64,000 nucleotides of DNA from JAKFWF01 sp963732635 (lineage in GTDB: Bacteria > Pseudomonadota > Alphaproteobacteria > Rhizobiales > Hyphomicrobiaceae), in assembly GCA_963732635.1 (NCBI GenBank), contig CAVTAL010000002.1, positions 1 to 64,000 on the forward strand. Reading direction: 5' to 3'. The notes beneath the pieces were generated by a model, which saw only the letters and a program-made list of their open reading frames with translations, did not search any database and had not been told where the DNA came from. This document shows positions 27,508-37,102 of this stretch, piece after piece (the stretch's first letter is position 1; each line of letters opens with the position of its first letter). A program made the translations under genes and the position numbers.

Positions 27508-29718
27508 TCAGACCAGCTTCACGTTCTTCAGGGGTAGCGACCGCGTCGGTTTGCCGGTGGCGGCATGGATCGCATTCAGCACCGACGGCGCGACGACGCA
27601 GATGGTGGGCTCGCCGACGCCGCCCCAGAAATCGCCGGACGGCAACAGCACCGTCTCGACTTTTGGGAACTCCGCCAGTCTCAGGATCTCATAGGTATCG
27701 AAGTTGGTCTCGACCATGCGGCCATCCTTGACGGTGACCTCGCCGTACAGGGTGGCGGCAAGGCCGTAGGCGACCGAGCCTTCGACTTGGGCTGCGACCT
27801 GATCCGGGTTGACGACATGGCCGCAATCGAGCGCCAGGATCAGACGGTGGACCTTGAGTTTTCCCGTCGCTGCGACCGAAACCTCGGCGACCGCCGCCGA
27901 GTAGCTGCCGTAACCCATGAACTGGGCGATGCCGCGATGCACGCCCGGTGGCAACGGCTGGCCCCAGTCGGCTTTGGCGGCGGCGGCGTTGAGCACCGCC
28001 AGATGCTTCGGATGCTTGCCCATCAGCGCGCGACGAAACTCAAGACTGTCGCGGCCACTGGCGCGGGCGACCTCCTCGATGAAGCACTCCATGTAGACGC
28101 CGTTCTGATTGGTGTTGACGCCGCGCCACGGGCCAACCGGCACATGAGTGTTGCGCATGGCGTATTCGATCGTCAGGTTCGGCACGGTGTAACCCAACTG
28201 ATTGTCCGGCGTCGAATACAGCAGCCCCTGCAGCTGGCGGTCGTCGCGGCCGTCCTTGATCGCGCCCGGCGACAGCCAGGAATTGATCGACTGGCCGGAA
28301 ACGCGCAAATGCAGCGCGGTGAGGTTGCCGCTGGCGTCGAGACCGGCTGCCATCCGGCATTGCGAAATCGGCCGGTAGAAGTCGTGCATCATGTCTTCTT
28401 CGCGCGACCACACGAGTTTGATCGGCGTGCCCGGCAGCTGCTTGGCGATCGCGACGGCTTGCCGGACATAGTCCTGGGTGCCGCCGCGACGGCCAAAACC
28501 ACCACCCAGATCCTGCTTGTAGACCTCGCACTTGTCGAGCGGCAGGCCCGATGCCTCCGCGAGGGCCGCGTGCGAGGCTTCGCCGTTCTGGGTCGGCACC
28601 CAGATCTCGGCGCGCTCGGGCGTATAGCGCGCGGTGCAGTTCATCGGCTCCATGGTGGCGTGCGCCAGGAACGGCGTGCTGTAGACCGCTTCGATCCTTT
28701 TCGCCGCCGTTTCGAGCGCCTTGGCAACATCGCCGACCGTGTTGCCGGCGTGCACACTGCCGGCGCCGGGTGCGAGCCCCTCCTGCAGATGCGCGGCAAT
28801 GGTTGCGCTCGATACCTTGTCGTTGGCGGTTTCCTCGTATGTGATCGGTAGCGCATCGAGCGCCTTCTTGGCGTGCCACCAGGTGTCGGCGACGACGGCG
28901 ACTGTCGAGGCATCCACCTTCACGACCTTCTTCACGCCAGCGAGGCCGGCGATCTTGGCTTCGTCATAGCTCTTGATCTTGTTGCCGTGCACGGGCGCGG
29001 CCTTGATCGCGGCGTTGAGCATGCCTGGCAGTTTGACGTCGATCGCAAACTGCTTGGCGCCGTTCAACTTCGCCGCCGTGTCGAGCCGCTTCAACGGCTT
29101 GCCGGCGAGCTTCCAGGATTTCGGGTCCTTCAGCGTGATCGACTTCGGGTCGGGCGGGGTGAGCTTCGCCGCCGCGTCCGCCAGTTTGCCATAGCTGGTC
29201 TTCCGCTTCGACGCGGCATGAGCAACGACGCCGTCCGCGACCGTCAGTTCGGCGGCGGGTACTTTCCATTGCTGGGCGGCGGCTTCGAGCAGCATGATGC
29301 GGGCGGCGGCACCGCCACGGCGGACATAGTCGTGTGACATGCGAATGCCGCGGCTGCCGCCGGTCGACATTTCACCCCACACGCGCTTGCGGGCGTGGCT
29401 CTGGCCGGGGGTTGGATACTCGTAGCGCACCTTTTTCCAGTCGCATTCGAGCTCTTCGGCAACGAGCTGCGCGAGGCCGGTGATGGTGCCCTGACCCATC
29501 TCCGAGCGCACGATGCGAATGACGCAGGTGTCGTCCGGCTTGACGACGACCCAGGCGTTGACCTCGGCGCCGGCGGCGGCAGGCCCCTTCTGGGCGGCTG
29601 CCTCTGTGATGCCGTCGGGAACATGGAAGCCGAGAGCCAGACCGCCCACGGTGCCAGCGGCGCCGACGACGAAGCCGCGCCGGGACAGTCGCTTGTCGCT
29701 CTTGCTGGTCGCCGCCAT
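27508..29718 (-). CDS. Molybdopterin-dependent oxidoreductase large subunit (isoquinoline 1-oxidoreductase beta-like)
   Basis: A 736-residue xanthine-oxidase-family molybdenum subunit. The N-terminus carries a twin-arginine signal (SRRGFVVGAAGTVGG). VRSEMGQGTITGLAQLVAEE, DLGGGFGRRGGTQDY, GPWRGVNTNQNGVYMECF and FWGGVGEPTICVVAP, the last with the catalytic Glu, are characteristic. It would be exported folded with its cofactor and oxidise an N-heterocycle or aldehyde. The usual small 2Fe-2S subunit gene is not adjacent. Confidence 0.92.
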   Translation of the reverse strand: MAATSKSDKRLSRRGFVVGAAGTVGGLALGFHVPDGITEAAAQKGPAAAGAEVNAWVVVKPDDTCVIRIVRSEMGQGTITGLAQLVAEELECDWKKVRYEYPTPGQSHARKRVWGEMSTGGSRGIRMSHDYVRRGGAAARIMLLEAAAQQWKVPAAELTVADGVVAHAASKRKTSYGKLADAAAKLTPPDPKSITLKDPKSWKLAGKPLKRLDTAAKLNGAKQFAIDVKLPGMLNAAIKAAPVHGNKIKSYDEAKIAGLAGVKKVVKVDASTVAVVADTWWHAKKALDALPITYEETANDKVSSATIAAHLQEGLAPGAGSVHAGNTVGDVAKALETAAKRIEAVYSTPFLAHATMEPMNCTARYTPERAEIWVPTQNGEASHAALAEASGLPLDKCEVYKQDLGGGFGRRGGTQDYVRQAVAIAKQLPGTPIKLVWSREEDMMHDFYRPISQCRMAAGLDASGNLTALHLRVSGQSINSWLSPGAIKDGRDDRQLQGLLYSTPDNQLGYTVPNLTIEYAMRNTHVPVGPWRGVNTNQNGVYMECFIEEVARASGRDSLEFRRALMGKHPKHLAVLNAAAAKADWGQPLPPGVHRGIAQFMGYGSYSAAVAEVSVAATGKLKVHRLILALDCGHVVNPDQVAAQVEGSVAYGLAATLYGEVTVKDGRMVETNFDTYEILRLAEFPKVETVLLPSGDFWGGVGEPTICVVAPSVLNAIHAATGKPTRSLPLKNVKLV

Positions 29719-29876
29719 CGCAATGGCCTCCCCGGGTTTGCTTATCGATCAAGCTTAGTCCGGTGCGTTCGTTTCCCACAATGGTGCTTCGGCACTCGCG
29801 TCAGGCGGCGCGAGTGCGCTATAGCCCTGTTCTCAAGCGTATCGTCCTCCCGTGATCACCAACAATTGAAGGCCCC

Positions 29877-31769
29877 GTGCACAGCCCGGCGCACAAATTC
29901 TGCGTCGCCCCCATGATGGATTGGACGGATCGGCATTGCCGGGTGTTCCATCGTCTGCTGACGGCGCGTGCGGTGCTTTATACCGAGATGGTGACGGCCG
30001 AGGCGATCATCCATGGCAAGCGCGATCAGCTGCTGGGGTTCGACCAGAGCGAACATCCAGTCGCGCTGCAGCTTGGCGGCTCCGATCCGGCCAAGCTCGC
30101 CGCTGCTGCGTCGATCGGCGAGCAATGGGGCTACGATGAGATCAACCTCAACGTCGGCTGCCCGTCGGACCGGGTGCAGGGCGGCAACTTCGGCGCCTGC
30201 CTGATGGCGGAGCCGGCGCTGGTCGCTGCGTGCGTGGCGGCGATGCAGGCGGCGGTGAAAGTGCCGGTGACCATCAAGTGCCGCATCGGTATCGACGATC
30301 AGGACACCGAGGCCGACTTCGAGCGCTTCATCAGCACCGTCGCCGATGCCGGCTGCCGCATCTTTATCGTTCATGCGCGCAAAGCCTGGCTGCAGGGATT
30401 GTCGCCGAAGGAGAACCGCGAGATCCCGCCGCTCGATTACGATCGCGTCCATCGGTTGAAGTTGGCTCATCCGGAACTCACCGTGGTCATCAACGGCGGC
30501 ATTGGTGACCTCGATCAGGCGGCCGGCCACCTCGCCCACGTCGATGGCGCAATGATCGGCCGCGCCGCCTATCAGACGCCGTGGCTGCTGGCCGACGTCG
30601 ATCATCGGCTGTTCGGCGCGCCGCCCTCGACACGAACGCGCGGCGACGTGCTGCGCAGCCTGCTGCCCTATATCGAGCAGCACATCGCTCGCGGCGGCCG
30701 GCTGCACAATGTGGCGCGGCATGTCCTCGGCATCTATCACGGCGAGCCCGGTGGCCGCGCCTTCCGCCGCCATCTGAGCGAGCAAGGGGTGCGCGCCGGC
30801 GCGACGGCTGCCGTGCTCGAAGAGGCCATTGCGATTGCCGAATCCGCGCGGCAGAAGTCGGAATGCCCGGTTGCGCGATCGCGCTCCGGCTGCGCTGGCG
30901 GAGGCAGATCGTTGACATCAGGGTTGTTTGCTGGGGCGGTGACTCTGGCGCCGCTGCTGGCCTTCTTGGCCGTGGGCGGGCTCACGACAGGCTTTCTCGC
31001 CGGCCTGTTCGGCATCGGTGGTGGCGGCATCCTGGTGCCGGTGCTGTACGAGGCGTTCGGCGCCGTCGGCGTCGATCCAGCGATCCGCATGCACATGGCG
31101 GTAGGCACGTCGCTGGCGGTCATCATCCCGACCTCGATGCGGTCGTTCATGGCGCATCGGGCGCGCGGCGGCGTCGATGTGAGCGTGATCTGGCGATTGG
31201 CTTTGCCGGTGATCGCGGGCGTTCTGATCGGCATTCTGGTCGCGAAATCGAGCCCGTCGGCTGTACTCAAGTGGATCTGGATCGTGTTTGCGCTCCTGCT
31301 GTCGTCGAAGCTGTTCTTTGGCAAGGACAGCTGGCGGCTCGGACGTGAGATCCCCAAGAGCCGGCTTGTAGAACTGTACGGCGTCGCCGTCGGCTTCATC
31401 TCGACCATGATGAGCATCGGCGGCGGCGCCTTCATCGCGACCTTGATGACACTGTATGACCGCCCCCTGAAGCAGGGCATCGGCACGTCGTCCGGCTTCG
31501 GGCCGATCATCGCCATTCCCGGCATGCTGGGCTTCATGTGGGCCGGCTGGCGATTGATGGGCACCGACGTCGCGGCCGGCGGATTGCCGGTGGGATCGCT
31601 CGGCTTCGTCAATCTGATCGCGGTCGCCCTCGTCGCGCCGCTCAGCGTGCTGACCGCACCGCTTGGCGCACGCGTCGCCCATGGTGTATCGAAGAGAACA
31701 CTCGAAATCGCATTTGGCTGCTTCCTGCTGGCGGTCGCCTCGCGCTTCGTGGTGGCGCTGATCTGGTGA
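29877..31769 (+). CDS. dusA: DusA tRNA-dihydrouridine synthase reading in frame into a TSUP exporter
   Basis: Residues 1-330 are DusA (tRNA-dihydrouridine 20/20a synthase, FMN- and NADPH-dependent). FCVAPMMDWTDRHCRVFHR, INLNVGCPSDRVQGGNFGAC with the catalytic Cys, and HARKAWLQGLSPKENREIPP are diagnostic. The start is GTG. No stop separates it from a second module, a TauE/SafE-type membrane protein from about residue 346. Junction residues (ECPVARSRSGCAGGG) look non-conserved. A genuine fusion, a lost stop, or an indel in the dusA tail are all possible; separate proteins are the norm. Confidence 0.85.
   Translation: MHSPAHKFCVAPMMDWTDRHCRVFHRLLTARAVLYTEMVTAEAIIHGKRDQLLGFDQSEHPVALQLGGSDPAKLAAAASIGEQWGYDEINLNVGCPSDRVQGGNFGACLMAEPALVAACVAAMQAAVKVPVTIKCRIGIDDQDTEADFERFISTVADAGCRIFIVHARKAWLQGLSPKENREIPPLDYDRVHRLKLAHPELTVVINGGIGDLDQAAGHLAHVDGAMIGRAAYQTPWLLADVDHRLFGAPPSTRTRGDVLRSLLPYIEQHIARGGRLHNVARHVLGIYHGEPGGRAFRRHLSEQGVRAGATAAVLEEAIAIAESARQKSECPVARSRSGCAGGGRSLTSGLFAGAVTLAPLLAFLAVGGLTTGFLAGLFGIGGGGILVPVLYEAFGAVGVDPAIRMHMAVGTSLAVIIPTSMRSFMAHRARGGVDVSVIWRLALPVIAGVLIGILVAKSSPSAVLKWIWIVFALLLSSKLFFGKDSWRLGREIPKSRLVELYGVAVGFISTMMSIGGGAFIATLMTLYDRPLKQGIGTSSGFGPIIAIPGMLGFMWAGWRLMGTDVAAGGLPVGSLGFVNLIAVALVAPLSVLTAPLGARVAHGVSKRTLEIAFGCFLLAVASRFVVALIW
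30912..31769 (+). CDS. TSUP (TauE/SafE) family sulfite/organosulfur exporter module
   Basis: From TTG 30912, preceded by a GGCGGAGG-like ribosome-binding site, this gives 285 residues. It has about eight hydrophobic helices and the family repeats GLFGIGGGGILVPVLYEAFG and MSIGGGAFIATLMT, one per half. It is in frame with dusA upstream, so it may be made as a fusion or independently. The downstream thioredoxin gene begins 11 bases after its stop, suggesting a sulfur- or redox-related unit. Confidence 0.8.
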   Translation: MTSGLFAGAVTLAPLLAFLAVGGLTTGFLAGLFGIGGGGILVPVLYEAFGAVGVDPAIRMHMAVGTSLAVIIPTSMRSFMAHRARGGVDVSVIWRLALPVIAGVLIGILVAKSSPSAVLKWIWIVFALLLSSKLFFGKDSWRLGREIPKSRLVELYGVAVGFISTMMSIGGGAFIATLMTLYDRPLKQGIGTSSGFGPIIAIPGMLGFMWAGWRLMGTDVAAGGLPVGSLGFVNLIAVALVAPLSVLTAPLGARVAHGVSKRTLEIAFGCFLLAVASRFVVALIW

Positions 31770-31780
31770 GGAGGACGCTG

Positions 31781-32419
31781 ATGCGCATGTTCGGTGCAGT
31801 GCTGGCACTGCTGATGTCTTGTGCTGCCGTCATGGCGCAAACCGCGCCGACCTTGCCGCCGGTTTCGGGTCCGATCGAGCCCAAGGTCGTGCCCAAGCGC
31901 TCCGACGACGGCATGTTCCATCAGGCCTGGGCGGTGACTTCGTTTCTCGACCTGCGCGAGGACGCCGCCGAGGCGAAGTCCGGAGCCAAACGCTTCGCCG
32001 TGATCTTCGAACAGCGCGGCTGCATCTACTGCACCAAGATGCACACCGAGGTGCTGTCGCAGCGCTACATCAACGACTACGTGCGCGACAATTTCGCGAT
32101 TGTGCAGCTCGACCTGTTCGGCGCGCGCGAGGTCACCGACTTCGACGGGAAGAAAATGAGCGAAGCCAAGTTGGCCGAGCGCTGGGGCGTGATGTTCACG
32201 CCGACCATCGTATTCTTCAAGGACGATCTGCCAGCGGACAAGACCGCGTGGGGCCAGCCGCTGGAAGTCACCCGCATGAGCCTCGGCTTCGGGCCCGCGA
32301 CGTTCTACGACCTGTTCGTCTGGGTACGCGCGAAAGTCTATGAGACCGACCGCAACTTCCAGCGCTTCCACGTCGCGCGCATGAACGAGCGGGGAAAAAG
32401 CGGCGTTGCGGGAGAGTGA
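31781..32419 (+). CDS. SoxW-like periplasmic thioredoxin
   Basis: A 212-residue protein with a signal peptide (MRMFGAVLALLMSCAAVMAQ). The thioredoxin-like domain has active site CIYC in EQRGCIYCTKMHTEV, and a cis-Pro region WGVMFTPTIVFF. It resembles SoxW, which keeps sulfur-oxidation components reduced. SD GAGGAG precedes the ATG and the gene follows the TSUP exporter closely. No other sox genes are in the window. Confidence 0.85.
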   Translation: MRMFGAVLALLMSCAAVMAQTAPTLPPVSGPIEPKVVPKRSDDGMFHQAWAVTSFLDLREDAAEAKSGAKRFAVIFEQRGCIYCTKMHTEVLSQRYINDYVRDNFAIVQLDLFGAREVTDFDGKKMSEAKLAERWGVMFTPTIVFFKDDLPADKTAWGQPLEVTRMSLGFGPATFYDLFVWVRAKVYETDRNFQRFHVARMNERGKSGVAGE

Positions 32420-33065
32420 GCGGGCCTGTCGGCTGGTGATACAAGTTAAATCGCCCTTTCGTGCTCCGCGGCATCAGTGCTTTTTCATTTTCCCCTCGAT
32501 CGAAGGGAGAGCGGGGTGGCCGTGGTCCACGGCGGTCTTCCGCGTTCTTGAATTCAAGTGGCCCAGGGCCACCCCATTGCTCGCGGATTTTCGGCTGCCC
32601 CCCCGTGCTGACGAGCTGGTGTGGGCCTACCCCTTGCTCGCGCCAAGAAGGGGTGCACGGAACCCTCCGGCAGTGACAGCGCGTTACCGCCCACGTCCGG
32701 ACCGTCCATTCCGCCTCCGCACTTTTGAACGCCTTCGAAGCGCGCCCTTAGTGAAGCGGAACATCAGCAGTATCCATGGGTGCGGGAGGCGTGGATAAGT
32801 CGGCGGTGCGTGAAGCCAATTGAAATGGTGAATTCGTGAGGTGGTGAGTGGTAAGAACGGCGCCTGGCCTTCAGCCGGCACCGTCTGGCCGTCCTGTGAG
32901 GAATGGAGTTAGCGAGCAGCCGTGTGCTGAGCGGAAGCTACGCGATGCGCATCTGGGTACGCACTGAAAGCCACTGCGGCCGTAGGTTGGGTAGCGCGGC
33001 CACGGAAGGTGAGATATGATCAGCGGTGCTGAAATCCGCGCGTAACCCAACGTCTGTTGGCCCTC
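32420..33065. other. 646-base intergenic region with palindromic sequence
   Basis: No gene is supported; reading frames here have erratic composition. The stretch includes an interrupted inverted repeat of GGGGTGGCC type near 32513-32575 and a repeat-like palindrome at 32986-33051, listed separately. Confidence 0.5.
32986..33051. repeat. REP-like palindromic element
   Basis: GTTGGGTAGCGCGG at the left is matched by CCGCGCGTAACCCAAC at the right as imperfect inverted arms, around 36 bases. The GTTGGGT...ACCCAAC arrangement resembles dispersed GGTGGGTTA/TAACCCACC intergenic repeats found in many proteobacteria. Confidence 0.5.
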
Positions 33066-34568
33066 TCAAATCTTCTGATTGTACTCGCCGACCTCCGGGC
33101 ACTTCGCTGAGAGATACCCGTCGATATCCGCGAAGATCGCGCGCATGTTGGCTTCCGACACTGGGCTTTCGACGACGACCACCAGCTCGGGCTTGTTCGA
33201 TGAAGCCCGCACCAGGCCCCAGGTGCCGTCTTCCAGCGTCACGCGCACGCCGTTGACGGTGACGAGATCACGGATCTTCTGGCCGGCGACCTTGGCTCCC
33301 TTGGCCTCCAGATCCTTGAAGTGGGCGATGACGCGATCGACGACGCCGTATTTCACTTCATCGCCGCAGTGGGGCGACATGGTGGGTGAGCCCCAGGTCT
33401 TCGGCAGCGCGCGATGCAGGTCGGCCATGGTGCGCCCGTCGGCGCGATCGAGCATGTCGAGCACGGCGATGCCCGCGATCAGGCCGTCGTCATAGCCTTT
33501 GCCGAGCGGCGGCTGGAAGAAGAAGTGGCCTGATTTCTCGAAGCCGACCAGCGCCTTCACTTCGTGCGTGTGGCGCTTCATGTAGCTGTGGCCGGTCTTC
33601 CAATAGGTGGTGGTCGCGCCGTTGGCCTTCAGCACCGGATCGGTGACGAACAGGCCGGTCGATTTCACGTCGGCGACGAACTTCGCGTTCTTGTGGATGG
33701 CCGACAGATCGCGGGCGAGCATCACGCCGACCTTGTCGGCGAAGATCTCGTGGCCCTCGTTGTCGACGACGCCGCAGCGGTCGCCGTCGCCGTCGAAGCC
33801 GAGGCCGACATCGGCCTTGTTCTTGACGACAGCCTCGGCAATGGCGTGCAGCATCTTCATGTCTTCGGGGTTCGGATTGTAGCGCGGGAACGAGTGGTCG
33901 AGTTCGACGTCGAGCGGGATCACTTCGGCGCCAAGGGCCGCCAGCACTTGCGGCGCGAAGGCGCCGGCGGTGCCGTTGCCGCAGGCGGCGACGACGCGCA
34001 GGCGGCGCTTCAGTTTGGGCCGGTCGGTCAGCGAGGCGATGTACTTCTGGGCGAAGTTCTCGACGAAGATATAGCGGCCGCCGACGCGGGTCTTGGAACG
34101 GCCGTTGAGGACGATTTCCTTCAGTGCCGTCATCTCGTCCGGGCCGAACGTCATCGGCCGGTTCATGCCCATCTTGATGCCAGTCCAGCCGTTGTCGTTG
34201 TGGCTGGCGGTGACCATGGCGACGCCCTCGACGTCGAGCGCGAACTGCGCGTAGTAGGCCATCGGCGACAGCGCGAGGCCGATGTCGTGCACCTCGGCGC
34301 CACCGGCCAGCAGGCCCATGATCAGCGCCTGCTTGACGCTGCCCGAATACCAGCGGAAGTCATGGCCGACGACGAAGCGCTTCGGCACGCCGCGTTCCTC
34401 GAACAGCGTCGCGAGGCCGAGCCCGATGGCGTTGAGGCCCATCAGGTTGATTTCTTCCGGGAACAACCAGCGCGCGTCGTACTCGCGGAAACCGGTCGGC
34501 TTGACCAGCGGCAGGCGCTCGAAATCGGCGGTGTTGGGCTTCAAATCGGCGCGCGGGGTCGGAAACAT
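33066..34568 (-). CDS. Phosphomannomutase/phosphoglucomutase
   Basis: 500 residues from MFPTPRADLKPNTADFE. The active-site phosphoserine loop is MVTASHNDNGWTGIKMG. The metal loop is GFDGDGDRCGVVD and the sugar-binding loop GFEKSGHFFF. The C-terminal phosphate site includes GTWGLVRASSNKPEL. It interconverts hexose 6- and 1-phosphates for exopolysaccharide or LPS precursors. The upstream in-frame extension lacks conserved features, so this start was chosen. Confidence 0.93.
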   Translation of the reverse strand: MFPTPRADLKPNTADFERLPLVKPTGFREYDARWLFPEEINLMGLNAIGLGLATLFEERGVPKRFVVGHDFRWYSGSVKQALIMGLLAGGAEVHDIGLALSPMAYYAQFALDVEGVAMVTASHNDNGWTGIKMGMNRPMTFGPDEMTALKEIVLNGRSKTRVGGRYIFVENFAQKYIASLTDRPKLKRRLRVVAACGNGTAGAFAPQVLAALGAEVIPLDVELDHSFPRYNPNPEDMKMLHAIAEAVVKNKADVGLGFDGDGDRCGVVDNEGHEIFADKVGVMLARDLSAIHKNAKFVADVKSTGLFVTDPVLKANGATTTYWKTGHSYMKRHTHEVKALVGFEKSGHFFFQPPLGKGYDDGLIAGIAVLDMLDRADGRTMADLHRALPKTWGSPTMSPHCGDEVKYGVVDRVIAHFKDLEAKGAKVAGQKIRDLVTVNGVRVTLEDGTWGLVRASSNKPELVVVVESPVSEANMRAIFADIDGYLSAKCPEVGEYNQKI

Positions 34569-34723
34569 GCGGTTGACCTTTGTTAACCATGACGGGGTTC
34601 GGCGCCACCCATAGCGGATCGCTGCCGCCACGCCAAGCGGAACGCGTCTATACGGCGCGTTCGAGGGGGCCGGGCCCCATCGAGCGGGTATGGGCGGCAG
34701 CCGATGTCGCGCAGCGACGGCCT

Positions 34724-36065
34724 TCACCGCATGAAGTGCAGCTTCGTGAACTTGCGGCGGAAACGCTTGGTGTCCTCGGCGATGGCTTCGGGTGCGTCAT
34801 TGCCGAGCAGGCCGCGGGCGATCAGGGCCGCCAACTCCGGCATGTCGGCGGGGCCCATGCCGAAGCGGACGATTTCGGGCGTGCCGAGGCGCAGACCGTT
34901 CACGTCACCGGCGACGGCGGCTATCGGCAAGCCGATGCCACAAGCGAGGATGTTGGCCGGCCTGAGCTTCTTCGAAGCGGCTTGGCCGCCGCCGAAGCGA
35001 GCAGCTTCGATCGCCAATTGGTGCGAGGTGGTGGCGCCATTGGCGGTCTTGAACACCGGCAGGCCGCGCGCTTCCAAAGCGGCTGGCGAGCGCCGCCGCC
35101 GTGTCGGCCATGTGCTTGGCATAGGCGCGGCCATGCACCTTCCAATCGAGCATGGTGATGGCGAGCGCCGCCGTCTTGCCGACGTCGAAATTGGCGGTGA
35201 GGCCGGGATAGGCGATGGCGTCGAGGCGTTTGGTCAGGTCGGCGTCGTTGCTGACGATCAGGCCGCCGGGCGGACCGCCGAGGCTCTTGTAGGTGCTCAT
35301 CGTCATCAGGTGCGCGCCCTCTTCGAGCGGCTGCTGCCAGGCGCGGCCGGCGATCATGCCGGACATATGGGCGGCGTCGAATAGCACCTTGGCGCCAACT
35401 TCATCGGCGATTTTGCGGATCTCACCGATCGGGTGCGGCAGGAGATTGAGGCTGCCGCCGATGGTGATCAGTTTGGGCTGCAACTTCTTCGCCATGGCGC
35501 GGAGCCGATCGAGATCGACGGTGTAATGTGCCGCATCGACCGGCGCCTCGTGGATTTCGACGCCGTAAAGGCCCGCCGCTCCCGCGCCGTGGTGGGTGAC
35601 GTGGCCGCCGATGGTGCCGGGCGGCGCGATAATGCGATCGCCGGGCTTGCAGGTCGCCATGAAGGCGTAGAGGTTGGCGAGCGCCCCCGAGCCGACCCGG
35701 ATCTCGGCGTATTTGGCGCCGAATACTTCGGCTACGAGTTCAGCGGCGATCACCTCGATCTTCTCGATCGCCTCAAGGCCCATCTCGTACTTGTCGCCGG
35801 GATAGCCGAGCGAAGGGCGTTGTCCGAGGCCCGCGCCCATCGCCGCCTCGGCCTTCGGGTTCATGACGTTGGTTGCCGGATTGAGGTTGAAGCAGTCGAC
35901 CTCGTGGATTTTCCTGTTTTCGGCGATCAGCGCATCGAGGGCGGCGGCGGTGGCGTCCACCGGTCGGCGCGCGGTGTCGGCGGCTATGCCCTGGATGTAG
36001 GCTTCGCAGGCGGACGGGACCCAGGGGCGGGGGCTGAGCGCGGCGTGGGTTGTTGTGTCGGGCAT
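34724..36065 (-). pseudogene. Serine hydroxymethyltransferase-like PLP enzyme, one frameshift
   Basis: Starts at MPDTTTHAALS. The body includes SLGYPGDKYEMG, RVGSGALANLYAFMA, LFDAAHMSGMIAG and the lysine motif MSTYKSLGGPPGG. The first frame ends after AALASR. An extra base in CTTTGG near 35077 moves the rest (LEARGLPVFKTANGATTSH to FTKLHFMR) into another frame. The corrected length is about 446 residues. The PLP-lysine motif differs from the STTHK type of housekeeping GlyA, so this may be a paralogue acting on another hydroxyamino acid. An intact gene in the organism is likely. Confidence 0.8.
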
Positions 36066-36110
36066 GGGGCGTCCACTAGGCTGGGGCAAAAGTTGCGATG
36101 GGAACTCTCG

Positions 36111-36684
36111 ATGCGCATCCTCCACGCCAGCGCCTATGCCGTCCAGCCCTGGAAGAACGGGGGAGGCATGACGACCGAGATCGTCGCGTCGCCGCCCGGT
36201 GCCTCATTTGACGCCATTGACTGGCGGATCAGCATGGCGCGGGTCGAGAAGGCGCGGGCCGTTCTCGATGTTCATAGGCATCGACCGGTCCCTCGGCCTG
36301 CTGGAAGGCGAGGGATTGGTGCTGGCCATCGGCGGGCGTGGCGAGATTGACTTGAAGCCGGGGGAACACCCGGCGGTATTTCCCGGTGACGTGCCGGTCG
36401 CGGCGCGATTGCCGGGCGGGCCGATCCTCGATCTCAACGTAATGAGCAGGCGCGGCCACTGGCGGCATCACCTGTCGCGCGTCGGTGTGTGCGGCCCGTT
36501 CGAGTTGACGCGTCGAGGTGACTTCACGATCGCCGTCGTGCGGGGCGCCAGCGGAACGGCCGATGGCCAGCCGTTTGGGGACGGCGATACAATCATCCTT
36601 GATGAGACGAGCCGGACTAATGCGGCTCGCCTCGATCTCACTGCGCCATGCACCCTGTGGGTTGCCGATCTATGGCGGCTTTAA
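36111..36684 (+). pseudogene. hutD: HutD/Ves family protein, one frameshift
   Basis: MRILHASAYAVQPWKNGGGM followed by TTEIVASPPG is the HutD/Ves opening (cupin-like fold). After RVEKA the frame is lost, and an extra C near 36255 explains it. The continuation GPFSMFIGIDRSLGLLEGEG, PAVFPGDVPVAARL and DTIILDE complete a protein of about 190 residues. HutD is associated with histidine utilisation as an accessory or regulatory protein, but no other hut gene is here. It is divergent from the SHMT-like gene, with 45 bases between starts. Confidence 0.8.
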
Positions 36685-36978
36685 TCAGCGTCCGCTGTTG
36701 CGCTCCTTGTCGCGCTGCCAGTAAATGAACAGCACGGTGGTGGCGGCGGTCAGCAGGATGGTGGCGAAGATGTCGCCGCGCTTGATGAAGTTCATCCACG
36801 TCGCGAACAACTGCGCGAAGGTGCCGCGATTGGTCAGCAGGCCGTTGGTCACCATCAACAGGCCCATTACGCCGGCGCTCAACGCCGCGCCCGAGGCGAC
36901 TTGCACCGTACGCTTGATGGCTTTGGTGACCGAGAATTTCTTACCCGGCATCACCAGCATCGTCTTTACGTCGGCCAT
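36685..36978 (-). CDS. Small two-helix membrane protein
   Basis: 97 residues from MADVKTMLVMPGKKFSV; SD AAGGAG lies upstream. Two hydrophobic helices are seen, at about 29-47 (SGAALSAGVMGLLMVTNG) and 73-90 (IFATILLTAATTVLFIYW), with a charged C-terminus QRDKERNSGR. No family recognised. It abuts the hutD stop with no gap. Confidence 0.65.
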   Translation of the reverse strand: MADVKTMLVMPGKKFSVTKAIKRTVQVASGAALSAGVMGLLMVTNGLLTNRGTFAQLFATWMNFIKRGDIFATILLTAATTVLFIYWQRDKERNSGR

Positions 36979-37102
36979 GGGTCGCTCCTTCAGGCTCAAG
37001 ATATGAGTTCTCAGGATAGCTGATTCGACATGTCGGGTTGTAGCCGGCGGCAAATTACCATCCGGACGTGTGTCAATTCGGACTCTGTTATGGCTGCCTG
37101 CC

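Noticed and set aside
33564..34586. 340-codon plus-strand frame opposite the phosphomannomutase
   Set aside because: Antisense shadow of a gene with complete catalytic loops on the minus strand.
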